DNA of 64,000 nt, from assembly GCA_023101725.1 (NCBI GenBank), contig JALJCO010009116.1, positions 434,001 to 498,000 of the forward strand, written 5' to 3'. Source of the stretch: Atherinomorus stipes. Its lineage: Eukaryota > Chordata > Actinopteri > Atheriniformes > Atherinidae. Below, piece by piece: positions 33,838 through 44,533 of this stretch. The position numbers and the translations under genes are program-made. Positions within the stretch are counted from its first letter, which is position 1, and every line of letters begins with the position of its first letter. The notes beneath the pieces were generated by a model. The model was not told the origin of the DNA and did no database searches. It saw only the letters and a list, made by a program, of their open reading frames with translations.

Positions 33838-34730
33838 TGGTTTGCGTTTCGTATCGTTTGAATTTTAACGATTCCGGTTCGGATTCGATTCCCTTCTTTT
33901 GATTCCGGTTCCTATCGATTCTCGATTCTGATTCTTTTAAGAGGCAGGGTAAAACAAAAAAGTTTGTTTTCTTGTGGACAACTAAATCAAATAACAGACA
34001 TGGACATTAATAATACTAAACTCCAGCTCTATTTATGTTCTTACCAAAGGCATTAAATTGCATTTAAACTTTTTTTAAAAAAAGTAGAAAAAGAAATAAA
34101 AAATATCCCTGACCAAACTTGAATAGACCTGGTTAAAAGTTCACTATTTTAAGAACCTTAATTGATAAACTGGCTGTTTTCTAATAAAGAGCCAACTACA
34201 TGTTACAGTATACTACTTTAAATTACATGTGTCTGTCCACATTCTTCATTAACAGGAATTAATACCTGCCCATCAGCTTTGAGTTTTATTTTCAGTCTGT
34301 TTCATGGAGTGGAGATGAATATTTCCTGCTGCATCTGTGTCTGCAGCTCCTTCAGCCTCTAGTGTGCTATGAGGGGGGGATGGGTCATGGGAGCGCGCAA
34401 TAAACGAAACGTTCGTTCACATTGGTCTCAAAAGTCTTCAATAAGACCAGAAAGTGTCACTCGACTTGTCACTAGCAGTTTAATTAATAGAAAGTTATCA
34501 GAAGGTCTTAAAACTCGCTAAATCTGGCAAAAAAGACGCCGAGTTGTGCCGCATGAGTCAGCGTAATTGGTTGTACCAGAAACTCTGTGCTAACAAACGT
34601 TCCGCTTCTGGCAGATTCTATGGTGTTCAGCGGACTGGGCATCGAAAATAAGAATCGAAATTTAAAAATTTGAACGATTCTGGAGGAATCGGAGAGTTAG
34701 TCCCGGCTTCCATTAATACTCGATGCCCAT
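33838..34730. mobile_element. hAT-like element inserted in the left end of the palindrome
   Basis: The left part has 'aacgattccggttcggatt' and 'ctatcgattctcgattctga'; the right part has 'gggcatcgaaaataagaatc' and 'gaacgattctggaggaatc', roughly inverted. This segment has no counterpart in the right side of the palindrome, so it came later or was lost there. The exact ends are uncertain. Confidence 0.55.
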
Positions 34731-34734
34731 TCTT

Positions 34735-36470
34735 GGTATGGAATGCCATTTTATTCATAATTAAATAAATAAATAAATACCAAAATAAATAGGTGTTCCA
34801 CAATATAAATATATATAAAATGCACAAAATAATTGTTTCCATATTTATTTATTTAGTCAGTTATATGTTTAGTTATATATTTATTTATTAAGTTATTTAT
34901 TTATCTATTAGGTTAGTTATTCATTTATTTAGTGATATATTTATTTATTATGTTATTTATTTATTTATAAAGTTATTTATTTAGTCTTATATTTATCTAT
35001 TTAGTTTTAAGTCATTTATTTATTTATTTATATATCAAGTTATTAAGTTATTTATTTAGTTATTAATAAAGTAATTTATTTAGTTATTCATTAAGTTATT
35101 TATATATTTATTAAGTTATCTATTTTGTTATTCATTAAGTTATTCATTTATTTATATATTAAGTTATTTATATAGTGAAACTTTTATTTTGTGCTCACAC
35201 GTATTTTGGGAGGCTTTTATTTTGCACCAAGACTTTGTGCTGCTTCTTTTTGCGTTTCTTTATTTCGCATCCTAATATTCAAATTTAGGGGCGGGGTTGT
35301 GGAGTGATGCAGCTGACGGCCTATGACAGGCTATGGCTACGGCTCCACGCGTCTGTACGTCACACTGGTGGATAGACGCGGCGCCATTATCAACAGTGAT
35401 GGGCGGAACTGCCGGTGCTCACAGGAAGTAGCAGTTTAGTCGTGAAAAGGCTGGAACAGATCGCGGTGAATCGTGTTTACGTTTGCATCTGGATAAAGCT
35501 AAAGGATAAAGAAACGAGATGTCCTGGAGTTCAGGGGCATCATGTGTCCATGGTTGGACATTCAGATCATGAAGTCCCTCATGGATTTTTTTCTATTACT
35601 GGTCGTTACGTAGTTAGCGCCTAGCATGTCACAACGGGACGGGAGCTCTGCAGGGACACAGGACAGGTCTTCTTCCACAACCTGCTTTACTGCTGTGGAG
35701 GTTCTGGGGTCGTTTCACTTTGGCTCTCTGCAGCAACCGGGCTGGAAGACACAGATTCTGGTCCTGGAGTCCTGCATCCACCGCAGACAGAACCTGGTCC
35801 TGGAGTCCTGCATCCACCGCAGACAGAACCTGGTCCTGGAGTCCTGCATCCACCGCAGACAGAACCTGGTCCTGGAGTCCTGCATCCACCGCAGACAGAA
35901 CCTGGTCCTGATCGGTTTCACCTCTCACTGACGGAGGCTCCGGTTTTCTGATGGGACTTCCATGTGATGCTCCCAGCAATAAATCCATTTTGGTGTTTTT
36001 AACAGGTTACAAGATTATTATGAACAGCCGGTGTTTCATTCTGCAATAAACTGATGTTCACAACCTGGACAGGCTGATATCTGACTGCTGCTGCAAAGCA
36101 ACACAAACGTGTTGCAGCCACGAGTTTTTCTACTCGGATAAATATGAAGCTTACATGTAGGTTACACCAACACACGGGCAAATATGTCACAAATCCTCTT
36201 TTTAATTTGGATTCGTTTTATTCAAAGACACTGGACTTACTGTGTATCCATTCCTTTCCTCGTGCCACCTTTTCATTCCCTCATATTAACCACGACCACC
36301 CAAACCCTCAATAATAATAATTATGATGATAACAAAAATAACAATAATAATAACAGTACATTGCATTTATATGTGCCTTTCAGACCCTCAACGCATATAC
36401 ATAATAAGAAGGAATAAAATAATAAAAGGAAGTGAGAATCCCGTGTAGATGTGAATTTAATCAAACAGCT
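34735..36470. repeat. Left arm of the giant inverted repeat
   Basis: It pairs with 37228-39105. The arms differ by small indels, substitutions and minisatellite copy number. Length differs by 142 bp, close to four 36-bp units (144 bp). Confidence 0.9.
35757..35910. repeat. 36-bp minisatellite, 4 copies (left arm)
   Basis: The unit contains 'cctggagtcctgcatccacc' and 'gcagacagaacctggt'. The four copies are almost identical. Each is 12 codons, so all frames stay open; one frame reads LVLESCIHRRQN per unit. I treat the open frames as by-products. Confidence 0.9.
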
Positions 36471-37227
36471 CCTGTGGAAGGACAGCAGTGATGGGGAGGT
36501 TGAGGCCATATTACGAATTTACACCATCTAAAAAAAAAAAAAAAAAGTTTCCATCTCTTGTTTTAAATTCCTGACGAGGCAAAGCATTAAAGTTTTGTAT
36601 TTGTGAGCTTGGACATTTACCAGATTGCTGACCTTCATGTTACACCTGAACAGGTAAATAACATGTTAGCAGACGTTTCTACGACAGCTCAGTACAAGTT
36701 TATGTAATCATCTTCAACAACATGCTGTCTCAGTCATCTGAAATTAGATGACTTGATCAGATCTGCACAGTGTTCAGTAACTTTTATCCAAAAGAAGACA
36801 AATGCAGAGATCCTACATCCCTGCAGTCTTCACGTTGGTGAGCGTGTCCGGCTGAGCTGCTGCTCTGACGTCCCTGATGACTCGCGCAGCTCTGGTCTGA
36901 TCAGGAAGTCAGATGGTAGACAGACGCAGTCGATCCCAATGAGCCTACTGGTGCTTCGGGGCTCTTCGTGCTTTGCGTAGCCTCACCATCACAATCCATG
37001 GCGTTGATTATTAAGTAACTAAAGATGTTAACAGGTTATCCTCAGTCACTTCCTCACCTCATCTTCCCAATCCGGAACAGAAGAGGGAAGGTAACGATAT
37101 TCACATCCCTGTTTTTTGTGTGCTTCCATCTCACCATCATGCTTTAAGTATATGTAATGATAGGAATGCAACTATAAAGAATAAATCTGAAAAATATCAA
37201 GAAAATAAATTAGCGAATATACAGACA
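36471..37227. other. Loop of the giant palindrome
   Basis: This is single-copy sequence with an A run at 36531-36546. The 75-codon frame at 36753-36980 has no recognised domain. Confidence 0.6.
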
Positions 37228-39105
37228 AGCTGTTTGATTAAATTCACATCTACACTGGATTCTCACTTTTATTATTTTATTCCTTCTTATTATGTATAAG
37301 CGTTGAGGGTCTGAAAGGCTCATATAAATGCAATGTGCTGTTATTATTATCGTTATTTTTGTTATAATCATAATTATTATTATTGAGGGTTTGGGTGGCC
37401 GTGGTTAATATGAGGGAATGAAAAGGTGGCACGAGGAAAGGAATGGATACAAAGTAAGTCCAGTGTCTTTGAATAAAACTAATTCAAATTAAGAAGATGA
37501 TTTGTGACATATTTGCCCGTGTGTTGGTGTAACCTACATGTGAGCTTCATATTTATCCGAGTAGAAAAACTCGTGGCTGCAACACGTTTGTGTTGCTTTG
37601 CAGCAGCAGTCAGATATCAGCCTGTCCAGGTTGTGAACATCAGTTTATTGCAGAATGAAACACCGGCTGTTCATAATAATCTTGTAACCTGTTAAAAACA
37701 CCAAAATGGATTTATTGCTGGGAGCATCACATGGAAGTCCCGTCAGAAAACCGGAGCCTCCGTCAGTGAGAGGTGAAACCGATCAGGACCAGGTTCTGTC
37801 TGCGGTGGATGCAGGACTCCAGGACCAGAATCTGTCTGCGGTGGATGCAGGACTCCAGGACCAGGTTCTGTCTGCGGTGGATGCAGGACTCCAGGACCAG
37901 AATCTGTCTGCGGTGGATGCAGGACTCCAGGACCAGGTTCTGTCTGCGGTGGATGCAGGTCTCCAGGACCAGGTTCTGTCTGCGGTGGATGCAGGACTCC
38001 AGGACCAGGTTCTGTCTGCGGTGGATGCAGGACTCCAGGACCAGGTTCTGTCTGCGGTGGATGCAGGACTCCAGGACCAGAATCTGTTTCTTCCAGCCCG
38101 GTTGCTGCAGAGAGCCAAAGTGGAACGAGCCCAGAACCTCCACAGCAGTACGGCAGGTTGTGGAAGAAGACCTGTCCTGTGTTCCCTGCAGAGCTCCCGT
38201 CCCGTTGTGACATGCTAGGCGCTAACTACGTAACGACCAGTAATAGAAAACAATCCATGAGGGACTTCATGATCTGAATGTCCAACCATGGACACATGAT
38301 GCCCCTGAACTCCAGGACATCTCGTTTCTTTATCCTTTAGCTTTATCCAGATGCAAACGTAAACACGATTCACCGCGATCTGTTCCAGCCTTTTCACGAC
38401 TAAACTGCTACTTCCTGTAAGCACCGGCAGTTCCGCCCATCACTGTTGATAATGGCGCCGCCGTCCATCCACCAGTGTGACGTACAGACGCGTGGAGCCG
38501 TAGCCAGCCTGTCATAGGTCGTCAGCTCCACAACCCCGCCCCTAAATTTGAATATTAGGATGCGAAATAAAGAAACGCAAAAAGAAGCAGCACAAAGTCT
38601 TGGTGCAAAATAAAAGCCTCCCAAAATATGTGTGAGCACAAAATAAAAGTTTCACTATATAAATAACTTAATATATAAATAAATGAATAACTTAATGAAT
38701 AACAAAATAGATAACTTAATAAATATATAAATAACTTAATGAATAACTAAATAAATTACTTTATTAATAACTAAATAAATAACTTGATAAATAACTTGAT
38801 ATATAAATAAATAAATAAATAAATGACTTAAAACTAAATAGATAAATATAAGACTAAATAAATAACTTTATAAATAAATAAATAACATAATAAATAAATA
38901 TATCACTAAATAAATGAATAACTAACCTAATAGATAAAAAAATAACTTAATAAATAAATATATAACTAAACATATAACTGACAAAATAAATAAATATGGA
39001 AACAATTATTTTGTGCATTTTATATATATTTATATTGTGGAACACCTATTTATTTTGGTATTTATTTATTTATTTAATTATGAATAAAATGGCATTCCAT
39101 ATCTT
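37228..39105. repeat. Right arm of the giant inverted repeat
   Basis: This is the inverted copy of 34735-36470. It contains the longer minisatellite and a mirror of the AT-rich tract (about 38640-39000). Confidence 0.9.
37787..38094. repeat. 36-bp minisatellite, 8 copies (right arm)
   Basis: It has the same unit as the left arm, inverted ('ctgcggtggatgcaggactc', 'caggaccag'). There are eight copies and two variants: 'gttctgtc' and 'aatctgtc' types. The aatctgtc type is interspersed here but appears only at one edge of the left array. Confidence 0.9.
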
Positions 39106-39161
39106 GGTGCTTGGGCTCAGTAATGTCTTGGTCTTGGTGGTGTGGTCTTGACTACAACACT

Positions 39162-39938
39162 GTGTTTCTCCTAGACAGAAAAAGGCGAGAAATGAGGTTT
39201 TCTTGCCTGGATGTGCAACAAACAAATCTGCAGCAACTGTGTGATACTATGACATCAATATGGAGCAAAATCTCTAATGAATGTTTCCAACATGCTGTTG
39301 GATCTATCAGACTAATATTTTATTATTTTCCATTAGTTTGTTTATCAGGAACATTGCAAAGAGAACTACAGATTTTTTTTGCATTAAGAATATTTAATAT
39401 GAAGCTAATTCTCAGCGCTTCTCCCTGGTTGGGCTTTTAATCAAAAAAGAAGGGATGAAAGAAAAGAAAAAGTCTTTGAAGGAAAAGGGGTCCAATGTGT
39501 TTTAAAGTATTTCTGGTGATATAAACCATGTTTCACCAAGCTGGTAACAAAAGACAAGGTCATGCACAAAATTATGGAAACAATGGTACGAAAAGTTTAG
39601 AGCAAATACGTTACTTTCAGCTTAATGATAATAAACAGTTCATTAGGGAATAAGAACAGTGATTGTGTTTAAAATGAGTAGTGAGAGCATATAGGTGGGT
39701 ATCATCACAAAGTCGTTTAACATGTAAACTGGGATCACTCCTGACTCAGAGCATATTGCACAGCTCTTTAAAAATAAGTTTTTTGCCCTTTTCATTGCTA
39801 ATTAATCCCATTGTTTGTTCTGCATTTACTCATTTAATCTTATGCAACGTATCATTGAGATTTCCTTGCTTGTTTAGTGATTTATGTCTGCTGTCCATTT
39901 TAATCCAACATGGGCGTGTTTGTGTTTGTTTCTCTCAG
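39162..39938 (+). other. dcc intron, 3' part
   Basis: Nothing is recognised except the acceptor 'tgtttgtttctctcag' ending at 39938. Confidence 0.55.
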
Positions 39939-40059
39939 GACGGCAGTAACCTGCAGATTTTGGGTTTGGTGAAGTCAGATGAAGGATTTTATCAGTGTGT
40001 TGCTGAGAATTCAGCCGGCAGCTCACAGGCCATGGCTCAGCTGTTGCTCCGAGAGCCAG
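39939..40059 (+). CDS. DCC-family netrin receptor, exon encoding second half of Ig domain 4
   Basis: This 121-bp exon starts in phase 0 after 'tttctctcag' and ends in phase 1 at the donor 'ccag|gtaggt'. It encodes [20 protein letters not shown] and [20 protein letters not shown]: the F and G strands of an I-set Ig domain. The second disulfide cysteine is in the canonical D-E-G-F-Y-Q-C motif. It joins in frame to the exon ending at 33005, giving one complete domain of about 92 residues. GSNL, ILG and CVAEN favour DCC; NLQ and GLVKSDEG are neogenin-like. The following linker and fibronectin exons were not seen. Confidence 0.9.
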
Positions 40060-41130
40060 GTAGGTGCAAACACTATGCTTCCACTTACAACATAGACGTA
40101 ACGTAGCCTGTTACCCTATTCATCATCATCATATAAGCTATTCAGCGATTTCACATCTCATTTGTGTTGACATTTTTTCTTCCTGTTCTTGCTTTTGAGG
40201 AAAAGGCAGACTCAGTCTGAGCTTTACAGCTGAAAGGCTGTATGATACCTGGAAGTTGTGGAATAAGACAGGTGCTCAAACTTTTGACTCATACCATTTT
40301 GACTCGTACCATGTATCACTGGTTGTGTGAGTTAAAGTATATCTTTACTCTGAGATCTTATGTCCAGCATCAGGATAGAATCAAATCTGTGGTTTATGGG
40401 GTTGAAGTCTGATTTTTGACCAGTCCTCTGCAACACCTTTATTCTTTTGCTTTAGGAATCTGGTGCTGCTACGTTTGATTTTTATTACTATTTTGTACAA
40501 ACCTACTATCAGACAGACAGTCTTATATTGAACTATGGTCATACATTGGTCCACTCATCAGCCCTCCATGCTTAACAGTTGGTCGGTGCAACCATTCAGC
40601 AGACAGGACTCAGAAGTTCAGAACTGGGTTAGATATGGGTTTGGTAAAGCTTAAAGGCATATGCCACCCCTGGATGAAATTTAGCCTTCCCCCCGCAGTC
40701 CCCCAATTTCAACAAGTGGGCAGAAGCGTTTTAACCGATCCAGTCATTCTTTGAATCTGGCAGCACTGACTTTAGTTTAGCTTAGCATAGTTGCTGTAAT
40801 CTGGTGTTTCCAACTAGCACCACTTGGCGAAAATGAACTAATTAAGTCGAATTTTTTTCAAATTATGTTTTGTGACCCGCATATTTTGATGGAGTACAAA
40901 CGAGAAGACGATTTCACATGAAAGGACTGACTAGGCAGCATTCAATAGGGGGGCTATATGCTGCAGAAATACAGAAGAATCATAGGTGAAGCACTGTGGA
41001 TAGTAGCATAGGCAGCACACAGGCAGCATTTGGTGACAACCCCGTTTACGGAAGTTGGGGATGCTGCGCGTGGAGTGAAGAAGGTTTTTGTTGGGAATCC
41101 TTCCGAACAAGCATACATGACCAGTCTTTA
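40060..41130 (+). other. Following dcc intron; TTAAAGGCATATGCC repeat end at 40651
   Basis: The donor is at 40060. At 40651 'ttaaaggcatatgccacccc' looks like the left end of a dispersed TTAA element running to about 40960; no right end is defined. No exon is seen from here to the window end. Confidence 0.5.
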
Positions 41131-42845
41131 ACCCAATCTCAGTTCTTCCCCTTAGAACTTCCCCTCCATTTAGTGTGTTCACTAGGACAGAGGGGTAGGG
41201 GTGTCTCAATGCTGCTAGGAAATAGGGGTAGGGGTGTCTCAATCCTGCTAGGACAGAGGGGTTGGGGTGTCTCAATCCTGCTAGGACAGAGGTGTACGGG
41301 TGTCTCAATCCCACTAGGACAGAGGGGTAGGGATGTCTCACTCCCACTAGGACAGAAGGGTTGGGGTTTCTCAATCCAGCTAGGACAGAGGGGTAGGGTC
41401 GTCTCAATCCCACTAGGACAGAGGGGTAGGGATGTCTCACTCCCACTAGGACAGAGGGGTCGGGGTGTCTCAATCCTGCTAGGACAGAGGGGTAGGGATG
41501 TCTCACTCCCACTAGGACAGAGGGGTTGGGGTGTCTCAATCCTGCTAGGACAGAGGGGTAGGGGTATCTCAATCAGGAAGAGGGGTGGGGGGTTTTAATC
41601 CTCTAGGAAAGGGGGGGAGGGATATTCCTCCCAATAAGAAAGGGGGGGAAGGGTTTTATAAATCCAATAAGGAAGGGGGGGAAGGATTTTTCCAAAAGGA
41701 GGGGGGGGGGGGGTGTTTGAGGGAGGGAGGAATGGGGGGGGAGGGGGGGGGGAGAGGGGGGCACTCCCACTAGGACAGAGGGGTTGGGGAGTCTCAATCC
41801 CGCTAGGACAGAGGGGTTGGGGTTTCTCAATCCCGCTACGACAGAGATGTAGGGGAGTCTCAATCCCACTACGACAGGGGGGTAGGGGAGTCTCAATCCC
41901 ACTACGACAGGGGGGTAGGGGAGTCTCAATCCCACTAGGACAGAGGGATAGGGGTGTCTCAATCCCACTAGAACAGAGGGGCAGGGGTGTTCAATCCCAC
42001 TAGGACAGAGGGGTGGGGTGTTTCAATCCTGCTTGAACAGAGGAGTAGGGGTGTACAATCCCATTAGGATAGAGGGGTAGGGGTGTCTCAATCCCACTAA
42101 GATAGAGGGGTAGGGGAGTCTCAATCCCACTAGGACAGAGCTGTTGGGGTGTCTCAATCCTGCTAGGACAGGGGGCTAGAGGAGTCTCAATCCCATTTGG
42201 ACAGAGAGGCAGGGGTGTACAATTCCATTAGGACAGAGGGGTAGGGGTGTTTCAATCCAAATAGGACAGAGGGATAGGGGTATGTCAATCTCACTAGGAC
42301 AGATAGGTATGGGAGTCTCAATTCTGTTAGGACAGAGGTGTAGGGGTAAGTGGTAGGGCCATATACCCCTTTAAACGAAGGATTTTCAGATGCACAGACC
42401 ATTGTATTGTTTAGTTTAACATTGTTTAAACGTTTAATGGTCATTTTCTTTATTAAATGCATATAGAAAAAAACTAAGTTGAAGTTTTAGTGACACAAAC
42501 ACTACCAGGCTGAAAACCAGCTGTGCTCTGTCAGCAGCTCTGATAATCTACCGTGATAGATGATCAATAATAGCTTCAGCAACATCGCTGTTGGTCTTCT
42601 TTTTCATGGAGGTCATGGGATACAACACGAGTGGAAATGTCATGCACAGATTGGACTTGCTTGGTAACGTTATTCCATAGCTTTAGATTTCATACAAGCC
42701 AACGGGAATCACTGATGACATATGCAGTTGTTGAAGGCGTGTCCCAATTTGTAGGGGTTGACTTTCAGCCTTACCCCTTTCTGCTCCATATTAAGTGGCC
42801 AAGGGGTAGGGGTATAAAAGAGAAACACAATTGGGCCTTTTTCTT
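41131..42845. mobile_element. Probable DNA element carrying the 33-bp minisatellite
   Basis: The right flank (42735-42835, 'gtcccaatttgtaggggtt', 'ccaaggggtaggggta', 'acacaattgggcc') and left flank (41131-41175, 'cccaatctcagttcttcccc') show the 'caattgggac ... aggggtaggg' ends of a common fish element. The tandem array grew from the 'ggggtaggggtgt' part of its left end. The boundaries are inferred. Confidence 0.5.
41191..42352. repeat. 33-bp G-rich minisatellite, about 30 or more copies
   Basis: The unit is 'aggacagaggggtaggggtg' followed by 'tctcaatcccact'. At 33 bp (11 codons) it keeps frames open on both strands, giving artefact frames of up to 213 codons with LRHPNPSVLVG-like repeats on the minus strand. 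A degenerate purine-rich block (about 41575-41765) divides two more regular halves. Each unit carries GGGG-N-GGGG, so the + strand can form G-quadruplexes. Confidence 0.9.
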
Positions 42846-44224
42846 ACTCTTTTGCATCTCATATGCTAACTGAGACCTGGACAGTGTTTGTCACCTCTGG
42901 GACAGTCACCCCTGGGAATATGGGCTTCTCTAAAATCACTGCTGATGTCTTTCCTCCTTGACACTGTCTTAATACACACCTGAATGGTGCAGATCAACAA
43001 ACTTCCCCAAATCCTGCCTTTATGCTGGTGATCATGCTCACTGATGATGAGCTGATAAACTGCATCAGCTAATTGGTCTCTTAATTGGCCCAGAGGCTGT
43101 AATTGTATGTCATGTAGCACTGACTGTAATAACCAGCTGAAAACATCCTACTTTGTTGTTCAGTCTGTCCCTTTGACCTAGAATTAATGATAACATGATG
43201 TAATGTCCTGTGGTGTTAACACAAGGTTGTACCTCACTGAATTTAAAGACCCTGTAAAGACCAGATGATTTCTTTTAATCATGTGCTGGTATATAAAGCT
43301 TCATAGTTTTACCTCAGATCAGAATATCAAGTCTTTGACTTAGTTATGTAGGTTATTATCAACATATACTGTAGTTGTGAAGGTCACGGCTACACGTTTA
43401 AATTATCATGATTACCAGTAATATTATGGAAGCTGTCATTACAGATGATCAAAGTCATAGTTTCTATAGCTTATTACACGCATCTGGATTCATTAAAACA
43501 GTTGAAAATGTGCTCTTATTGTTGTTGGCCTGAAATGTTTGGGGGTGATTTGCCACCTTCAGCTCTTCTGCAGACATTTTACAAGCTTTCCAAATGAACA
43601 TGCATCATTTACAAAAGGTCCTTCAGTCAGATGGAAAGTAAGCACAAGAATTATTCATCCGGAAAAAAGCACTTTGCAAGCTGCATGTGGGATCTGAAGA
43701 GATGATACTGAATTAGATCAGACCAGTTTACGTATGTGAGGGTTTCAGCTGGCTTTCTCTTAGGTGTGACTTATAATGGCTTCTGTTCTCTGAGAGGAGA
43801 GCTTGTTGTTGATCTGCCTGATCTCGGCCTTCTTCTTCTTTTCTGCTGAACAGATTAGAGCCACAGCTCAGAAAACACCAGCGTTGGCAAAGTCACTGTT
43901 TGTTGTGTTGTTGATCGAGTCTGAGTTGAAATCCTGCTGGTATGTGGGACGACAGCAGATACGACCATGACCCACGCAGACAAACATGTGAGAAGTGTGG
44001 ACGATCCTGTATATGTGAAGCATGGATGATCTCCTCACAGAGCTGAATGTGATGGAGTGAGTGAGGCGGAAGCCTGGATGAGAGCTGGTGTAAACAGCTG
44101 CTGCAGGTTCCTGCTGCCTGCAGTCTTTTCTGGGGTCACATCAGTGGCAGCAGCAAATAGTTATTTACTGTTTCTTGGCTGTGTTGACTTCACAGTCAGA
44201 CAGCAGCACGCAGCAGCCTGGCTT
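42846..44224. other. Non-coding stretch, nothing recognised
   Basis: No exon, element end or tandem repeat was identified. Confidence 0.45.
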
Positions 44225-44533
44225 TTAAAGGAATAGTACACCCACAGAATAATGTCCGTTCATTTTCTACTCACTCTCATGATGAGCAAGACTGTGGAGC
44301 ACTTTTTAATACCTCAAATGCAGCCAGCGATTGGACAGGTTTTAGTTTTCCCTCAACTTGCATGTACTGTAATGGCATTCACTGGTAACCGCACCAAAAA
44401 TGTCCATAAAAGTCCACAAAACTTGTCAATATTCCTCCAAATTGCTCATCCAATGTAATCCAAGTATCCTGAGTGGGTAGCGGCAGAATTTACTCCAAAC
44501 AACATTATTTAGTATATTTTTATAGCCTAAACA

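Larger units (their letters stand above)
33746..39161. mobile_element. 5.4-kb palindromic (fold-back) element in the dcc intron
   Basis: The outer ends are 'agtgttgtagtcatgaccac' and, inverted at 39161, 'agtgttgtagtcaagaccac'. Inside, arms 34735-36470 and 37228-39105 are near-identical inverted copies around a 757-bp loop. Each arm carries an AT-rich tract of 'agttatttattta' units, a unique GC-rich block, a 36-bp minisatellite (four copies left, eight right) and an 'aataataat' tract. The left outer repeat is interrupted by another element (33838-34730). No transposase is found, so movement would need one in trans. Confidence 0.85.

Noticed and set aside
35626..38218. 36-bp repeats resembling a CRISPR array
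   Set aside because: The units are contiguous with no unique spacers, and the setting is a vertebrate intron. It is a minisatellite.
37706..38218. 170-codon frame with 12-residue repeats in the right palindrome arm
   Set aside because: Several frames on both strands are equally open because the unit is a multiple of three. No domain or independent support.
32851..40059. Assignment to neogenin instead of DCC
   Set aside because: A few residues are neogenin-like ([14 protein letters not shown]), but YAYES, WMKNG, DYFQIV, GSNL and CVAEN favour DCC. Not fully excluded.
40931..41598. 213- and 200-codon frames on opposite strands over the G-rich array
   Set aside because: They are by-products of the 33-bp unit length; both strands are open at once.
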